A DNA stretch of 64,000 nucleotides from Diphasiastrum complanatum (GCA_029204225.1 CM055110.1:22028881-22092880), one strand, 5' to 3'; shown: positions 1 to 10,925, counted from the first letter of the stretch. Numbers and translations are program-made. The notes: a model not told the origin generated them from the sequence alone.

Positions 1-290
1 TTACTCGCCATCAGAGTTTTTTTTTATTTTTGTTCACTATCTTTACTCACCATCAGAGCAGAGGCCTGTACAATACCGATCTATTATCTGAGAGACCAGC
101 GAGTTATAATTTTATTACTCGTCTACTATATTACTTGCCATCTTCTCCAATTTACTCGCCATTTTCACATACTGTTCTGATCATCAATCAAGGGAGGCAG
201 ACAACTCGGCGAGTTATGATCTTATTACTCGCAATTTACTCACCTACAGTATAATTCGCCTGTTACTCGCCAATAGAGAAAATTAATAGT
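1..290 (+). repeat. TTACTCG-motif leader repeat
   Basis: The heptamer TTACTCG (variants TTACTCA, TTACTTG) recurs about nine times at irregular spacing, and its complement CGAGTAA/GCGAGTTAT occurs between copies, so several pairs can fold as GCGAGT...ACTCGC hairpins (for example 99-121 and 208-230). The same motif array reappears at 14341-14620, also just upstream of retroelement coding sequence. I read it as the untranslated leader or LTR end of one Ty3/gypsy-like family; the function is inference. Confidence 0.6.
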
Positions 291-593
291 TTTTTTGAAC
301 ATTTGACATTCAGAACTCATCTGTAGTTTTCTATCATTTTTATTTTTCTCGATTGCCTTTTGGATTTGCATTTACATCACTTCGCATCTATCCTACTTTT
401 ATTTAAATCTCGATCTGATCTTGAACTAAGTTCATTATTGCATCGATTTGATCCTTGATCAGATCCATCATTTGATCACCCAAACACATAAAAGATCTAC
501 AAAACTATTACTTGAGAAAAAAGAATTAGAAAAAGATAAAAAACAGCCGAAAAACGAAAATATCAAAAGGAGTTCCAACATCCATTCCTGTAT
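291..593 (+). other. Non-coding leader before gypsy gag
   Basis: AT-rich sequence between the TTACTCG array and the first Gag ATG. No frame stays open and no tRNA-primer site was recognised. It includes several GATC-bearing words (GATCTGATC, GATCAGATC). Probably 5' untranslated retroelement sequence. Confidence 0.35.
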
Positions 594-962
594 ATGCATC
601 TGAGATCCGGTAGGAGATTATCCACCCTGGATCCCCCTGAATTAGAGAAATTTGTCAACGTACCGATCGAGATATTACCTGAACTCGTTGACGTAGATCC
701 ACCCCCAATGGACAATCCTAGGCCGTTCGTGTCCCACGCAGTCCGAAATTTCCCCAAGATCGACCTTTCGAGGTTTGACGACAAGGGAGATCCGTGACGA
801 TTTCTACATATCTACACCCAAGCATGTAGAGCCTACGGAGACGATAGCTCGCAAGAGCTATTAAAATATTTCAATCTGTACCTGACCGACACTACAAAAG
901 ATTGGTACTTCAATCTTGAGCAGAATGAACGAAATGACTGGAATATCTTACATCCCAATTGA
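594..962 (+). pseudogene. Ty3/gypsy Gag fragment with internal stop
   Basis: One reading frame from the ATG at 594 to a stop at 960-962, interrupted by TGA at 795-797. Before the stop it reads LRSGRRL near the N-terminus and FPKIDLSRFDDKGDP at the end; after it come a WYFNL segment and an acidic/polar stretch (QNERNDW). This is the usual start of the retrotransposon Gag core (a KIDLP.F.G..DP-like segment, then WF/WYF). It would build the capsid-like particle. The core is cut short at about 120 codons and neither zinc knuckle nor protease follows, so the copy is dead. Assigned to gypsy from the Gag style and the leader shared with the chromovirus region near 14 kb. Confidence 0.6.
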
Positions 963-1200
963 GAGGTTGGCACAACCAGTGAAGGAATCTAGCGAAGGCC
1001 ATCAAGACTCCGTTTTTCTTTTTATGATGAGCCTAGAGTCTATATCCCAGGAACCACTACAAGGTGTTTGTAGTGAGAAAGAAATAGAAGTTCTTCAGGT
1101 GTTCACCCTAGAAGACGGTCGAGAGTACGAGGATGAGGATTTCCTCCGATATATAGATCTTGACCATTTCAAAGTCGCACCAAAATCCAAAAGACATTAG
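916..1200 (+). pseudogene. Acidic 94-aa ORF after gag
   Basis: A 94-codon frame that overlaps the end of the broken Gag in another frame. It is acidic in its second half (repeated E/D around LEDGREYEDEDF) and ends with basic residues KSKRH. I do not recognise a domain. Its position and orientation suggest a frame-shifted continuation of the same retroelement, but it may be chance. Confidence 0.25.
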
Positions 1201-1398
1201 AGGAGTTCTAAATCCAAAAAAGACCCTTTGTAAAGATTATTTTTATATTTTTCCTCAATTTTTTCTTACACATGGACCAATCAAAACACTCAAATTTGAA
1301 ATCTACGTAACGTAACTTTTTGAGTCCACATTTTGATTCCACACTAAAAATGACATAACTTTTTAGTGGTAAGTCCAAATTCAACGAAATTTGGTGCA

Positions 1399-1427
1399 TT
1401 GGAAAGCGCTCAACAAGGGCTTTCCAA
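1399..1427. repeat. Short inverted repeat TTGGAAAGC/GCTTTCCAA
   Basis: Nine-base arms TTGGAAAGC and GCTTTCCAA separated by about 11 bases (GCTCAACAAGG), at the point where the copia pol remnant stops. It may mark the truncation or recombination junction. No ORF or other feature was seen between 1201 and 1398. Confidence 0.4.
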
Positions 1428-1439
1428 TGATATGTTACA

Positions 1440-4151
1440 AGGCTGATCCATATAAATCTCCTCTTCTAGATACCCATTTAGAAATGCATTAGAGACATCT
1501 AGTTGAAGAACTTGCCAATTGAAAAACCAAGCAAGAGAAATTATGATTCTAATTGATACCATCTTTGCAACTGGAGCAAAGGTCTCCTCATAATCAAGTC
1601 CATAAACTTGAGCAAAACCTTTAGCACAAAGCCTAGCCTTGTACTTGTTGATTGTGCCATCTTGATTATACTTGCCTCGAAAACCCACTTGCAACCAATG
1701 GTGTGCTTGTTGGATGGAAGATCCACAAGCTCCCATGTCTTATTGGCCATCAAAGCATCATATTCCTCCTTCATGGCAAGGTACCATTCCTTCGAGTTGA
1801 GTGCATCATATACATCCTTCGGCTTCTCATGAGAAATAAAATAAGCACAGTTAGTGGAGTTGATTTCCACTTGCTTGCCTCTATCTTCATAGGTAAGCCT
1901 TCTAGGCTCGGATCTTTCTCTTTGAAATCTCCTTGGTGAAAAGATTCGAGGTGACTCCTCCTCGATTCTCGGCCGACCCCATCTCTCCATGATAATCTTC
2001 AAGGGTGATGATTGGAGTATCTTTGTGAGAATCTTTGACCTCGGCCTCCTCAAGAATGTATATTTGATCTTCATGGAATATAACATCTCTACTCTCAATT
2101 ATAGTTGAGGTAGAGGGAACATAGATTTTGTAAGCTTTCTTGTTGGATGCATGTCCAACCATGATCCCTTTAATAGAATTAGGATCATCTCTTTTCCTCG
2201 TTTCCAAGGGCACATGAACAAAGCAAGTACAACCAAAAACTCTAAGGTGATCTACCTTAGGTTTCTTCTTAAACAAGACTTCAAAAGGTGATTTTCCAGC
2301 AAGTGCATTGTGAGGTAATCTATTGCACAAATAGTTTGCACAATTTATAGCTTCACCCCAATATTCAATAGGCAAAGAAGCTGCTATTCGAATTGCTTTA
2401 GCACATTCACATAAAGATCTGTTTTTCCTCTCAGCTACTCCATTTTGAGATGGAGAATAAGCATAAGAAAACTCTCTCTTTATTCCTTCACCTTCACAAT
2501 ATTCATGAAACTTGTTGGAGATGTATTCACCTCCTCCAACACATCTTAAAGCTTTAACTTTGAAAGAAAATTGTTTCTCAACATAAGCTTTGAAGATTAG
2601 GAAGTGATCAAAAACCGTAGCCTTTGAAGAAAGTAGATACATCCAAGTATATCTAGTAAAGTCATCAATAATGATTACAAAACATGTTGCACCACCAATA
2701 GTTTTAGAAGAGGAAAAATGTACATCTGAGTGTATAAGCCCCAAAGGATGAGTAGACATTATAAAAGACTTATGATATGGCTTTATGTGTGACTTTGCAA
2801 TGGCACAAGCCTCACAAGGCTTGAAATCTTTAGAAAGAGATTTTGGAAGACCAATAGCCTTCACCTTCTTAACCATAGAAAACATAGATTTAAAGTTAGG
2901 ATGACCCAACCTTCTATGCCACAGCTCCTCCTTAGATAACAAAGCAACTTCACAAAGGTTTGCATTCTCATAAGAATTCAACTTAAAAACTCCACCACAT
3001 CTAGATCCATCAGCAAGGATCTCTTCATTTTTCTTGATAAAACAAGTATTGGAGTTGAACTTTACATCACAACCATTATCAAACAACTTTCCCACACTAA
3101 TTAAGTTCTTTGTGAAACATTAGAAAGTGCAAGAACTTTTGAAGAAGCAAGTTTCAATGGAATGTTGCCAATTCCTTCTATTAGGCACTCATGATCATTA
3201 GCAGTATAAATAGATCTCTTGAGTCCTTTGTAAGGTAAGATTGAGTCAAATGATTCCTTTGAACAGCTCATATGTGAAGAAGCTCCACTATCTATTTACC
3301 AAGCTCCATCTTTCTTGAAAGGTGATGAAGAAAAACTGGACACCATGAGTGATCCTTCTCCATCACTTGCAACAGAATCTTCTTCAATCTCTTTGGAAAG
3401 ATTAGCTTGCTTGAGTTGGTTTTTCTTCTTAAAGCAATTAGAGGCATAGTGCCCCTTCTTGCCACAAAAGAAACACTTCACTTTCTTCTTCTTGGTCTTT
3501 GAGTTATCATCCTCTTCACCATCTTTGTCTCGATCTTTGGCTTTGTCTTTGTTGGATGCTTGAGAGAACTGGTTCTTACTACTTCCTTTATGCTTGTCTT
3601 TGACAAAGAGGGCCTTGTTACTTCTACCATGCTTGAGTTTGTTCATCCTTGAGAGTTTATAGCTTTGTCTAGATTCTTCAGAAATAAGAATTCCTTGGAG
3701 AATTTCTAGATTAGGCAACTCCTCCTTAATAGCAAAAGATTGAACAAGATTATCATAGTCATCTCTCAAGCCATTCAGTATGACTTGAACTAGCTCATCT
3801 TGGTTAATAGTAACACCAACACAGGAAAGCTCTCTATGTAAATCTTTAACTCTCAGAACATAGTTAGATGCACTCTCTTCACTTCTTTGGAAACTTTGGA
3901 AAATCTGATTCCTAAGAGTGAGTATTCTAGAAGTATTCTTTGCTTCTTAGATGGACTTTAGTGCATCCCAAGCTTTTTTGGCTGTAGTGCAAGATCCTAT
4001 CTCTCTCGGAATTTCATTTGATACATTCATCTTAATGAAATGTAGAGCCATTCTAGCTCTTTTCTTATACTTAAGAATTTCAGCTGTGCTTGAGGCTCCT
4101 CCTCAACACCAAGCACAATCACTGGCTTCTAGAAGATATCCTCCCTAAGAT
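1440..4151 (-). pseudogene. Copia element A: decayed gag-pol, 3' truncated
   Basis: Read on the minus strand from about 4151, homology runs through Gag (YLLEAS, KRARMALHFIKMNVSNE, ILNGLRDDYDNLVQSF), a CCHC knuckle (CFFCGKKGHYASNC), protease (IDSGASSHM, just after a stop near 3298), the pre-integrase HRRLGHPNF motif, integrase (IHSDVHFSSS, GVAERKNRS) and the start of reverse transcriptase (CKWVFEAS, DVSNAFLNGYLEEEIYM). It ends at about 1440, before the YVDD box; RNase H and the 3' LTR are absent. Frameshifts and stops are scattered, for instance near 4148, 3949, 3298 and 3095, and the integrase catalytic stretch reads VGGGEY where DNGGEF is usual. This is the older host of the complete element at 5450. 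Confidence 0.85.
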
Positions 4152-4911
4152 GCCATTTTAATGAAGACTTCTTAGCTATTGGACTGAGATATGTTTGAGC
4201 TTGTTCCAATTAGACTTAGAGTTTCTGCTCTCTTTCACTATAGGTATTTTCAAGGATGTACTACCTTCCTATGTGAAACACTTGCAACTGTATTTGAGAT
4301 GACTCTCAAATATTCCACAAGACAAGTTATCTAGATCAGACACACAAAGTGGATTGAGACACTTTGGCTAGTTTGAATCCTACTTTTAGCACGTGTGAAA
4401 TGCTTCAAAAGAAAACACAATTGACTCTCAGAAGGCTCAAAAGGTGTTCACTACTTCAAACTCAGTCTTGATCTTTAGTTTTTTGTGTAGGATGCTCAAA
4501 ACAATGGATTCAGAACAAAGCAAGATTGAAGCAAATCAAAATGCTGTCACTCAGATTTTGGACCTATCCCTATCCTCTTTAAGAGCTTATAACTCTTGCT
4601 AGACACATCAAATTGATTTGGTTTCAATTTCTATGAAAAGTACAGACCATAAACTTTCCATCAAGCTATAACACTGTTATCTTTGGATCTATAAGCAAGG
4701 AGAACAAAGGGACTGAAAATCTCTTATTTTCACACGTGCGGAATTCCAGAACTCCGTACTACCACATTTCAGGTCTGAAAATTCAGTTCCAATCCGATTT
4801 GATCCAAATACACTTCAGAGAAAGGTGAGAAAAAGTGCAAAACTGCTTTTTTGCTTGATTTAGCTCTCACTTTCTTGTTCAATCAGAGATGTTAGCATGC
4901 AAAGCTTAATT
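4152..4911 (-). other. Copia A untranslated leader
   Basis: About 760 bases between the gag start and the primer-binding site, with no sustained ORF. It carries CACGTG-containing words near 4390 and 4733 like those in the LTRs. Consistent with the long 5' leader of a copia element. Confidence 0.5.
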
Positions 4912-4925
4912 TGGCTCTGATACCA
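4912..4925 (-). promoter_or_regulatory. Primer-binding site of copia A
   Basis: The plus strand reads TGGCTCTGATACCA, so the minus strand reads TGGTATCAGAGCCA, the standard match to the 3' end of plant initiator tRNA-Met used to prime reverse transcription. It directly abuts the LTR edge (TG at 4926), which fixes that LTR end. Confidence 0.85.
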
Positions 4926-5449
4926 TGAAAAAATTTCCATATTTCACACGTGTGGGGAATGTCCACAAGTATGATGGATCTAATTAAGCTTTGTGATTAG
5001 CACAGTAACCTGATTCTAGATTGATTAGCAAGATCTAGTTCAGAAGAAATGGCTTAACCACAATCTAGCATGCTAAGCAACTGAATATGATAGCAATGAA
5101 TCAATAATTAACAAAAGTACAAGATATTAGTGTATAATCATTAGCTTCAACACGAGTTAGAGAGAGAAAGATAGAGAGATAACAAGCAAAATAGTTTAGA
5201 TCCAAAATGGCATGAGGTAGCTACAAAACTTTGGTTCTTCATCATTGATTGTGAGGAGAGCTACACATATTTATGGAGTTTGAGGTAGCTCGAGGTAGAA
5301 TTACATCCATTCATTACAAACTGACATCTAAAATGAAAAATATAGAGTCTATGTGACATTTGTCACTTGCCATACATAAAATTCTACCAACTTTTTACAA
5401 GTGTGCTAGTTCTAACTAACAAAGTACAAATCATCATGCATGTGTCCAT
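4926..5449 (-). mobile_element. Copia A 5' LTR, PBS-proximal part
   Basis: It starts at the TG beside the primer site and runs to the insertion point of the complete copia at 5450. It contains the palindrome CACACGTGTG (4945-4954) and, on the minus strand, a TATA-like CATAAATATG near 5270. The rest of this LTR resumes after the younger element at 11613. The 5-base TCCAT at 5445-5449 is the left copy of the target-site duplication. Confidence 0.65.
5445..5449. repeat. Target-site duplication TCCAT, left copy
   Basis: TCCAT directly before the TG of the left LTR. The identical TCCAT follows the right LTR at 11608-11612. A five-base duplication is what copia integrases make, so this proves a complete, unrearranged insertion. 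Confidence 0.9.
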
Positions 5450-6131
5450 TGTAAAAATTACAGCAAATAAGGATCCTAAAACACTTGAAATGATGAGGAA
5501 AATAATAGATTATGATTTCATAAGATTAGCACAAGTTGAATCATCAAAATCCATCAAAAATCTATGCTTGAACCTCACTAAATGGCCCAAATCCTTGAAG
5601 AAGGCTTCACACGTGTGAAAGTACGGCCTCCCACAGTCTGAGTACTGTACACCAGACCTACATTCAATCCTATAATCATTAGTAATCACAAGTACTCAAA
5701 CAATTATGAACATAGAGAGCAATTGCACCATTATGAGAGAAAAAACATGAAATTGCTTGATTGATTTTGGTGAGATATCATCACCTATATATACACGATC
5801 CATCACGGTTTTGGGCAGGTATGAGTAGCCCTAAACCTATCCCTAATGCTAATTTTGGTGGATCTTTCATCCCTACCAGGTTAGGGTTGGAATCTTGGAG
5901 ATCCCTCAACAATGCAAAAATTACCAAAAATAGCTCCTATTTTTTCTCCCTTGTATCTAAGCATAATTTGGACTCATTCCAAAGGTTCTAACACTTAGGT
6001 CTACTTGAGAACATCCTTATGAATGGAATCCTATGCTATTTGGCACGTGTGACAAGCCACATCATGACCATCTAACTATTTACAAGTCATATGACCAAAA
6101 CTAGTCAAGATAGAATTGTGAATTTTTAACA
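5450..6131 (-). repeat. 3' LTR of the complete copia
   Basis: 682 bp, TG...CA on each strand (TGTAAAAATT at the left, TTTTTAACA at the right). It carries the 14-base palindrome TTCACACGTGTGAA at 5606-5619 and, read on the minus strand, a TATATATAGG-like TATA box near 5790. Near-identical to 10926-11607. Confidence 0.95.
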
Positions 6132-6143
6132 CTCCTCCTCACT
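6132..6143 (-). promoter_or_regulatory. Polypurine tract of the complete copia
   Basis: The minus strand reads GTGAGGAGGAG immediately before the LTR start TGTTAAAAAT. This purine run is the usual plus-strand DNA primer of LTR retrotransposons and defines the LTR boundary. Confidence 0.85.
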
Positions 6144-6145
6144 AT

Positions 6146-6580
6146 CTAGCTTGGTTCAATCATTGCTTTACTAATCACTCCAAGTGATGATCTGAACTTC
6201 ATAAAAGGTGTCTTTTGAAGTGGTTTAGTAAGTAGATCAGCTACACATTCATTGCTTGGAACATGCTCCAAAGCAATCTCCTTGGCTTGCACCATTTCTC
6301 TCACAAAGTGATGGCATATCTCAATGTGCTTAGATCTTGCATGGAAGATTGGGTTAGATGCAAGGTGTTGGGCTGATATATTGTCATTGTAGATGATTGG
6401 TGCCTCCTCTGAATCCATGATCTTTAGTTCCACCAATAATCTCTTAATCCAAAGTACCTCCTTTGTAGTGGTTGTCAAAGCTTTGTACTCGGCCTCGGTT
6501 GAAGATAGAGATATAGTTTCTTGCTTTTTTGAAAGCCATGAAACCACACCTTCTCCTATGAAAGTTGAATAGGCACTTGT
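6146..6580 (-). pseudogene. C-terminal RNase H of the complete copia
   Basis: The last ~145 codons of the gag-pol frame, beyond the in-frame TAA at 6581-6583. It includes SLSSTEAEYKAL, then a DNISAQHLASNP segment and KHIEICHHFVRE, the hallmark end of copia RNase H, and terminates just before the polypurine tract. RNase H would remove the RNA strand during reverse transcription. The frame is unchanged across the stop, so a single nonsense mutation splits it from the rest of Pol. Part of the RNase H domain (FSDSNFAGD) lies upstream of the stop, so the enzyme made from the upper part would be truncated. Confidence 0.9.
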
Positions 6581-9343
6581 TTATTTCCTATCCCTCTTGT
6601 CCCCTGCAAAATTTGAATCACTAAATGCATGAAGGTTAATCACATCTCCTCTATATAGAATCCCAAAATCCAATGTACCCGAGATGTATCTTAGAATCCT
6701 CTTAGCCTTTTTCCAATGGATATTCAATGGCTTTTGCATGGATTGGCTCAACCTACATACACTAAAGCTAAGATCTGGTCTAGTTATAGTGATCCACATT
6801 AAGGAACCTATAAGTTGCCTAAACAAAGTGATGTCCATGAAGGATCTTTCATCACCTTCATTTGGCACTTTTACATCTTGCTCCATTGGTGTGTCAACAC
6901 TTTTGCATACTTCCATCTTAAACTTCTTCAAAAGACTTTGAGCATAGTTTACTTGACTTATAAAGATAAAATTAGACCCTCTAAGTACTTCTATGCCTAA
7001 GATGAAGTGAAGACACCCTAGATCTAGCATCTTGAACTCTAAGGATAGATCTATCTTGATTTTTTCAATACCATCAACACTATTTCCACTAATGATGATG
7101 TCATCTACATAAATGAGTAAAAGTACAATACCAACATCATCAAACTTAATGTAAAGAGTAGGATCATATTCACTTTGAACAAAAGAAAGTGAAATAAGAT
7201 AGCAATGTAGTCTTGAATTCCAAGATCTCGAGGCTTGCTTCAAGCCATAGATGCTTCTTTGGAGATGGCATACTTTGTTCTCCATTCCATGCTTGATGAA
7301 CCCTTGTGGCTGCTCCATATAGATATCCTCTTCCAAAAAACCATTCAAGAAAGCATTAGAGACATCCATTTGACATAGAATCCATCCAAAATGTGATGCA
7401 AGTGCAATGATTAGTCTTATTGTGACCATCTTGGCCACGGGTGCAAAAGTTTCCTCATAGTCTATCCCTCTCTCTTGAGCATAACCTTTTGCAACTAATC
7501 TTGCTTTATGTTTGTTAACACTCCCATTTGCATTCAACTTAAGCTTGAAGACCCACTTGCATCCTATTACATTCCTTTGAGGTCTCTCAACAAGCAACCA
7601 AGTTTCATTCTCAATCAAGGCATCATACTCATCCAACATAGCTTTATACCATTCTTTGGAGTTCAATGCATCTTCAACATTAGCCGGTTCTTCAAAACTA
7701 GATAAAGCATAAGAAGTGGATGAGATACCCTCAACTTGCTGTCCTTTGCCTTGATATGTGAGCCTTGATGGCTCCACTTTTTCCCTTGAAGATCTCCTTG
7801 GTGTGATAGGTGGGTTTGGTGCTTGCTCCTCCATGAGCTCCTCCTCAAAACCAAGATCTTGCTCCTCGGCCATCTTCTTCTTGATTGTTGGAGCACTTGA
7901 GCCTTCTTCAAGCATATGCATATGATGTTCATCAAAGATGACATCCCTTGAAAGAACAAATTTGTTCAAGGATGGGAGATAGACTTTGTAGCCCTTGCTT
8001 GAGCTTGCATATCCAAGCATGATCCCTCTTGTGGAAGATGGATCCTCCTTGGTTCTTGTTTCCAATGGCACATGCACATAACATATACACCCAAAAACTT
8101 TCAAGTGATTAAGATTGGGTTTCTTTCCATACAACATCTCATAAGGAGTTTTGCCTTCAATTGCTTTGCAAGACACCCTATTCATCAAGTAGTTTGCACA
8201 TACACGAGACTCACACCAAAAGGATTTGGGCAAACAAGCATCTAATCTTAAAGCCTTAGAACATTCACATAATGTTCTATTCCTTCTTTCAGCAACTCCG
8301 TTTTCTTGAGGAGTGTAAGGACAAGAAGTCTCTTTCTTGATCCCTTCCTCCTCACAAAAGGCCTTGAACTCATTGGAGATGAATTCTCCACCATTGTCAC
8401 TTCTAAGAATCTTGATGCTATGATTATGATGCTTTTCCACAAACAACTTGAACTTTACAAAAGTATCAAATACTTGAGACTTGAAGGAAAGTAAGAACAC
8501 CCAACAATATCTTGAGTAGTCATCAATGAAGGTTAAAAACATGGATGAACCTCCATTAGATTTGGTGCTAGCAATGTGCACATCTGAGTGTATGAGTTCA
8601 AGAGGATGAGATGACTTTGTGATGGAGTTAGGAAACACCTTCTTATGTGCCTTGGATAAGGCACAAGCTTCACAAACCTTGTCTTCCTTCCCAATAGACC
8701 TTGGTAGGCCTAAATCATACTCCTCCTTGATCATAGCCTCCATGGAACCCGAGTTGACATGTCCAAGTCTTTTGTGCCATAAAGTAAAGGTAGATATCTT
8801 GTTCTTCTCGGCCAACATGACAACATTAGTATCCACAAATGCATCCAACTTATAAAGTTTGCCAAGTCTAGTGCCCTTAGCCACTATCTTACCCTTCTTC
8901 TTGATGAAACATTCATTTGAAGCAAAGTCAACATTGAAACCATTGTCTACCATTTGGCCAACACTTAGTAGATTCTTTGTTATTGTAGGAATGTACAAAA
9001 CACCTTCTATGTTGATCTTTTTGGAAGATCCTAAGCAAAGGGGAATGCTACCAACTCCTTCAATCTTACAAGCTTCATCATTTGCTGTATAGATAGACTT
9101 TATAGGTCCATCATAAGATAAGAGAGAAGAGAAAAACTCCCTTTTACTAGTCATGTGTGAACTAGCACCCGAGTCAATCCACCAAGGATCTTCTCCTTTG
9201 AAGCTTGTTGAAGAAAATATGGACATCATGAGAGAGTCCTCATGTGAACTCTCCTCCTCCTCCTCTTTGCTCATGTTGGCTTGGCTTTGATCTTGCTTCC
9301 TCTTGAAGCATTCCGAGGCATAATGCCCCATCTTGCTACAATA
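6581..9343 (-). CDS. Copia Pol: protease, integrase, reverse transcriptase
   Basis: A 916-codon open frame from the first methionine at 9331, in phase with the upstream Gag. In order: rest of the zinc knuckle (GHYASEC), aspartic protease (WWIDSGASSHM near residue 50), pre-integrase zinc region (LWHKRLGHV ... CEACALSKAH), integrase core with the DDE residues in HSDVHIAS, LRSDNGGEF and NGVAERRNRT, copia integrase C-terminal FGCICYVHVPLE, then reverse transcriptase (CKWVFKLKLN, DVSNAFLNGFLEE, LIYVDDIIISG) and the first RNase H motif FSDSNFAGD. It ends at a TAA (6581-6583). All catalytic signatures I can check are present, so the enzymes looked functional until very recently. No CDS start of its own is expected: it should be made as a Gag-Pol fusion. 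Confidence 0.93.
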   Translation of the reverse strand, partial: YCSKMGHYASECFKRKQDQSQANMSKEEEEESSHEDSLMMSIFSSTSFKGEDPWWIDSGASSHMTSKREFFSSLLSYDGPIKSIYTANDEACKIEGVGSIPLCLGSSKKINIEGVLYIPTITKNLLSVGQMVDNGFNVDFASNECFIKKKGKIVAKGTRLGKLYKLDAFVDTNVVMLAEKNKISTFTLWHKRLGHVNSGSMEAMIKEEYDLGLPRSIGKEDKVCEACALSKAHKKVFPNSITKSSHPLELIHSDVHIASTKSNGGSSMFLTFIDDYSRYCWVFLLSFKSQVFDTFVKFKLFVEKHHNHSIKILRSDNGGEFISNEFKAFCEEEGIKKETSCPYTPQENGVAERRNRTLCECSKALRLDACLPKSFWCESRVCANYLMNRVSCKAIEGKTPYEMLYGKKPNLNHLKVFGCICYVHVPLETRTKEDPSSTRGIMLGYASSSKGYKVYLPSLNKFVLSRDVIFDEHHMHMLEEGSSAPTIKKKMAEEQDLGFEEELMEEQAPNPPITPRRSSREKVEPSRLTYQGKGQQVEGISSTSYALSSFEEPANVEDALNSKEWYKAMLDEYDALIENETWLLVERPQRNVIGCKWVFKLKLNANGSVNKHKARLVAKGYAQERGIDYEETFAPVAKMVTIRLIIALASHFGWILCQMDVSNAFLNGFLEEDIYMEQPQGFIKHGMENKVCHLQRSIYGLKQASRSWNSRLHCYLISLSFVQSEYDPTLYIKFDDVGIVLLLIYVDDIIISGNSVDGIEKIKIDLSLEFKMLDLGCLHFILGIEVLRGSNFIFISQVNYAQSLLKKFKMEVCKSVDTPMEQDVKVPNEGDERSFMDITLFRQLIGSLMWITITRPDLSFSVCRLSQSMQKPLNIHWKKAKRILRYISGTLDFGILYRGDVINLHAFSDSNFAGDKRDRK

Positions 9344-10114
9344 CTAGCACTTCACCTTTGATTTGTCCTTCTTGACTTTGGTGGTTGATGGAGATGCCTT
9401 TGGGGGTACTTCTTGATCCTCAAGCTTTGTAGACTTCTTGAATGTTGATCCTTTGCCTTTGGACTTGCCTTTGCCTTTGGTGAAGAGAGCTTGGTCATCT
9501 CCACCTTGGATGGAAAGCCTATCCATCCTCTCTTGCATTTGGCTCCTTCTTGATTCCTCGGCCATGAGTGTGCCTTGGAGTTCTTCAAGTATGGGTAGCT
9601 TACCCATAATTGCATATCCCTGAACCAAATTGTCAAATTCAAAGCTTAGTCCATTCAATATGAGTTGAACAAGCTCTTCATCCTTGATAGGGTCACCTAT
9701 AAAGGCTAGCTCTTTGTTCAATTCCTTTACTCTTAGGACAAAAGTATGTGCACTCTCTCCTTTCTTTTGATAGCTTCTATAGATTTGATTCTTCAAAGCT
9801 AACATTCTAGTTTGGTTCTTGGATTCATAGACCTTTTGCAAAGTCTCCCAAGCATCTTGAGCTGAAGTGCAATCTCCTACCTCTCTTAAGAGTTCATTTG
9901 CAACATTCATTTTTATGCAATGTAGTGCAACATTGCACCTCTTGATGTATTTGGCTTTTTCTTGAGGATGAATAGGTTCACCCTCCTTACCATTTACAAT
10001 TTCCATCAGATCTTGCATGATCATGATAGATTCCATTCTAACTTTCCATATGGAATAGTTAGTTTTGTTGAGCCTTTCATTAGTATCCAAAAGATATGCA
10101 TTTATAGATGCCAT
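9344..10114 (-). CDS. Copia Gag, stops inside zinc knuckle
   Basis: A 256-aa Gag (MASINAYLLDTNERLNKTNY at the start) with the UBN2-type copia capsid region: YSIWKVRMESI, LHCIKMNVANELL, YESKNQTRMLALKNQI, LILNGLSFEFDNLVQGYAI, then a basic KGKGKSKGK linker. It assembles the virus-like particle. The frame stops at a TAG (9344-9346) that replaces a residue of the CCHC knuckle: the protein ends VKC and the next codons read YCSKMGHYASEC in the same phase. A single base change would reconnect Gag and Pol. The leader from 10115 to 10912 has no ORF. Close relatives occur at 4151, 23952, 26590 and 35879. Confidence 0.93.
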   Translation of the reverse strand: MASINAYLLDTNERLNKTNYSIWKVRMESIMIMQDLMEIVNGKEGEPIHPQEKAKYIKRCNVALHCIKMNVANELLREVGDCTSAQDAWETLQKVYESKNQTRMLALKNQIYRSYQKKGESAHTFVLRVKELNKELAFIGDPIKDEELVQLILNGLSFEFDNLVQGYAIMGKLPILEELQGTLMAEESRRSQMQERMDRLSIQGGDDQALFTKGKGKSKGKGSTFKKSTKLEDQEVPPKASPSTTKVKKDKSKVKC

Positions 10115-10912
10115 CTAGTCTCCTAATCAAGGACTTGACACAAATGAAGGTTACTTCTATTGATTTGATTGAAGGTCTACCTTATCCCACTTCTTAGGGA
10201 CCTGAAAAGATCAGTAATAGACTTCCTATAAAGATCTAAGAATGATCTCTAACAAAATCAAATTATAGAATACTAGAAACAATGCACTTGCTTGATTGAA
10301 GTAGACAATACTAGTAGAATTGCCCCTCTTTCTATAAAGAACATTAAAGCTTCCAAATGATCTGATCAAGAGTGAATTTCAGCAACCTAATATACTTCCA
10401 AAATCACTTGTAAAAGATCTAAATGGAACTTAATGAGGATGCAACACAATCTACTATCCAATCACAAGCAAAAAATGAACAAAATTGATGAAAAATTGAT
10501 CTAATTTGGTGCATAAGTCAAGCAATGGTTGGACTGAACCTAAATCACTTTAGGAGGTGTCTACTACACCTTAGAACAGCCTTGAAGAGTCCCCAAAACT
10601 CTGATCTTCCCTCTCCTTGAATGCTAGAAAGCCTCCTCTATGAAATCACCTCCAAAACTTGCTTAGAAATCAATGCTTGGAGCAAGCAAAACTTGCTATC
10701 TTGGTAATGTGAATTGAATTCAACTTTGCCTCTGGTTTTAGACACCTAAACACCTGCAAATGAAGTCACACAACACCAATCTCCAATGTATTTGACTCAC
10801 TTTGAGTTCTAGAATCAATACTAGATGCTAAGATCCAATCTACACAAGATTTAGATCAAAAATTGTGATCAAATTGAATGAAAACCAAGGATTTAGCTCA
10901 TTTCAGCCTTTA
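10115..10912 (-). other. Untranslated leader of the complete copia
   Basis: About 800 bases between the PBS and the Gag ATG, without a sustained ORF. Long leaders of this kind are common in plant copia elements and hold packaging and dimerisation signals; none could be pinpointed here. Confidence 0.6.
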
Positions 10913-10925
10913 GGCTCTGATACCA
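10913..10925 (-). promoter_or_regulatory. Primer-binding site of the complete copia
   Basis: Plus strand GGCTCTGATACCA, i.e. TGGTATCAGAGCC on the minus strand, matching the 3' end of initiator tRNA-Met. It directly adjoins the 5' LTR terminus at 10926. Confidence 0.92.

Noticed and set aside
1-290. TTACTCG array as a CRISPR array
   Set aside because: Repeat word is 7 bases, spacing is irregular, inverted copies are present, and the genome is a plant nucleus.
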